The position numbers and the translations under genes are program-made. Below are positions 12,227 to 13,212 of a stretch of DNA of 13,212 bases, one piece after another. The stretch comes from an uncultured Dysosmobacter sp. (GTDB lineage: Bacteria > Bacillota > Clostridia > Oscillospirales > Oscillospiraceae): the NCBI GenBank assembly GCA_934563745.1, contig CAKTHE010000034.1, positions 1 through 13,212 of the forward strand, read 5' to 3'. Position 1 is the stretch's first letter; every line of letters starts with the position of its first letter. Under the pieces are notes generated by a model. It had not been told where the DNA came from. It made no database searches and saw only the letters and a program-made list of their open reading frames with translations.

Positions 12227-13212
12227 TCAGCCCACCGGCCGGGTGACCTTCAATACGCCGGAGATCTGGTTGAGCTTATTCATCACGGTTTTCAGGTGCT
12301 GCCCATCCCGGATGCGGATGTTCAGGCGGAACATGGCAAATTCGTCCGCGGTGGAGCGGGACTGGATCCCCAGTACAAAGGTATTGGTGGTGGAAAGTGC
12401 GGCGGAGATATCCAGCAGCAGATTGCTGCGGTCCTTGGCGACGACCTCCACCGAGGTGGGATAGCTTTCGTTGGTATCGCTGCCCCAGGAGACCCGGATC
12501 CAGCGGCCCTTCTGATCCGGGGCATTGCGCCGCTCCGGCGCGGCGTTGGGACAGTCTGCCCGGTGGACGGACACGCCGTAGCCCCGGGTAATAAAGCCAA
12601 TGATCTCGTCCCCCGGGACCGGAGTGCAGCACTTGGAGAACTTTACCAGGCAGTTGTCCAGACCCTCCACGATGATGCCCTGCTCGCTTTTGGTGCATCG
12701 GGGCGCCGGCTTGGGCGGTTCCTCGGCCTTTTCCGGCACGGCGGCCGCGGCTGCGGCCTTTTCGGCCTGCTGCTGTTTGGCAATGCGCTGCAGCTCACCC
12801 TGGATCCGGCCCACGGCCTTCTGGGCGGAAAAGCCGCCGTAGCCGATGGCGGCGTACATTTCATCCAGCGAACCGAAGGAAACCTTTTTCAGCAGGACCG
12901 GCAGGATCTCCGGAGCCAGGACGTCCTTCATGGACATGCCGCAGTGCTTCAGCTCCGCCTCAAAGGACGCCCGCCCGTTGGCAATATTCTCATCCCGCTT
13001 TTCCTTTTTGAACCACTGGCGGATCTTGCTGCGGGCCTCGTTGGAGCGGGCGATCTTCATCCAGTCCCGGCTGGGGCCCTTCGCGTTTTTGGAGGTAAGG
13101 ATCTCCACGATGTCGCCGTTCTGCAGCACATGATCAAAGGTGACGATGCGGCTGTTGACCTTGGCACCGACCATGTGGTTGCCCACGGCAGAGTGAATGG
13201 CATAGGCGAAGT
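12227..13212 (-). CDS. rel: (p)ppGpp synthetase/hydrolase Rel, C-terminal 327 residues
   Basis: Partial: the 5' part lies beyond the right edge. Visible domains in order: most of the TGS domain, starting FAYAIHSAVGNHMVGAKV; an alpha-helical region (SRDWMKIARSNEARSKIRQWFK); a zinc-finger-like region with the adjacent Cys pair KFSKCCTPVPGD (about 194-195 of the visible part) and HRADC; and a C-terminal ACT domain (VEVVAKDRSNLLLDISAALS to the end). This is the regulatory half of long RelA/SpoT-type enzymes, which senses uncharged tRNA on the ribosome and controls synthesis and breakdown of (p)ppGpp. The catalytic half is not in the window. A low-complexity linker rich in Ala, Glu and Pro (about 145-170) precedes the Cys region and is longer than in many homologues. 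Confidence 0.96.
   Translation of the reverse strand, partial: FAYAIHSAVGNHMVGAKVNSRIVTFDHVLQNGDIVEILTSKNAKGPSRDWMKIARSNEARSKIRQWFKKEKRDENIANGRASFEAELKHCGMSMKDVLAPEILPVLLKKVSFGSLDEMYAAIGYGGFSAQKAVGRIQGELQRIAKQQQAEKAAAAAAVPEKAEEPPKPAPRCTKSEQGIIVEGLDNCLVKFSKCCTPVPGDEIIGFITRGYGVSVHRADCPNAAPERRNAPDQKGRWIRVSWGSDTNESYPTSVEVVAKDRSNLLLDISAALSTTNTFVLGIQSRSTADEFAMFRLNIRIRDGQHLKTVMNKLNQISGVLKVTRPVG

Overview
The window looks like a chromosomal core region of a GC-rich, spore-forming member of Clostridia, most likely Oscillospiraceae/Ruminococcaceae. This is inferred from gene content and gene order only. Nearly everything lies on the minus strand. No transposase, phage gene, CRISPR array or other mobile element is visible.

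Layout from left to right (transcription mostly right to left). Positions 1-168: tRNA-fMet, cut by the window edge, and tRNA-Leu(UAA) behind a near-consensus sigma-A promoter. Positions 299-490: a tiny complete gene on the plus strand, the only plausible plus-strand gene, encoding a 24-residue peptide behind a sigma-E-like promoter. Positions 488-1474: an orphan, soluble histidine-kinase-like protein with no phospho-acceptor His, with its own promoter and a large shared hairpin at its 3' end. Positions 1643-2951: a PIN-like nuclease-fold protein and the long form of the ribosome hibernation factor HPF, each bounded by a strong terminator.

Positions 3237-8092 hold the conserved sporulation/division/translation cluster known from Bacillus subtilis as yabM-yabN-yabO-yabP-yabQ-divIC-yabR: SpoVB-like flippase, MazG, HU (an extra gene compared with B. 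subtilis), RqcP/YabO, YabP, YabQ, DivIC and the S1 protein YabR. Several terminators, one good sigma-E-like promoter before yabP, another before the flippase and a possible vegetative promoter before divIC suggest the cluster is read as several units, some sporulation-specific and some vegetative.

Positions 8185->13212 are a tightly packed series: rel (3' part, cut by the right edge), dtd, a glyoxalase-II-like metallo-beta-lactamase, hemZ, a uridine-kinase-like P-loop kinase and a small coiled-coil zinc-ribbon protein. Start/stop overlaps and short gaps support one transcript. It combines stringent response, D-aminoacyl-tRNA proofreading and porphyrin metabolism.

Most noteworthy are the plus-strand microprotein gene and its promoter, which has the same -10 octamer (CATATACT) and the same 14-base spacer as the yabP promoter. 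Also notable are the His-less kinase, the very long yabQ/divIC overlap, and a possible short RNA between yabR and hpf.
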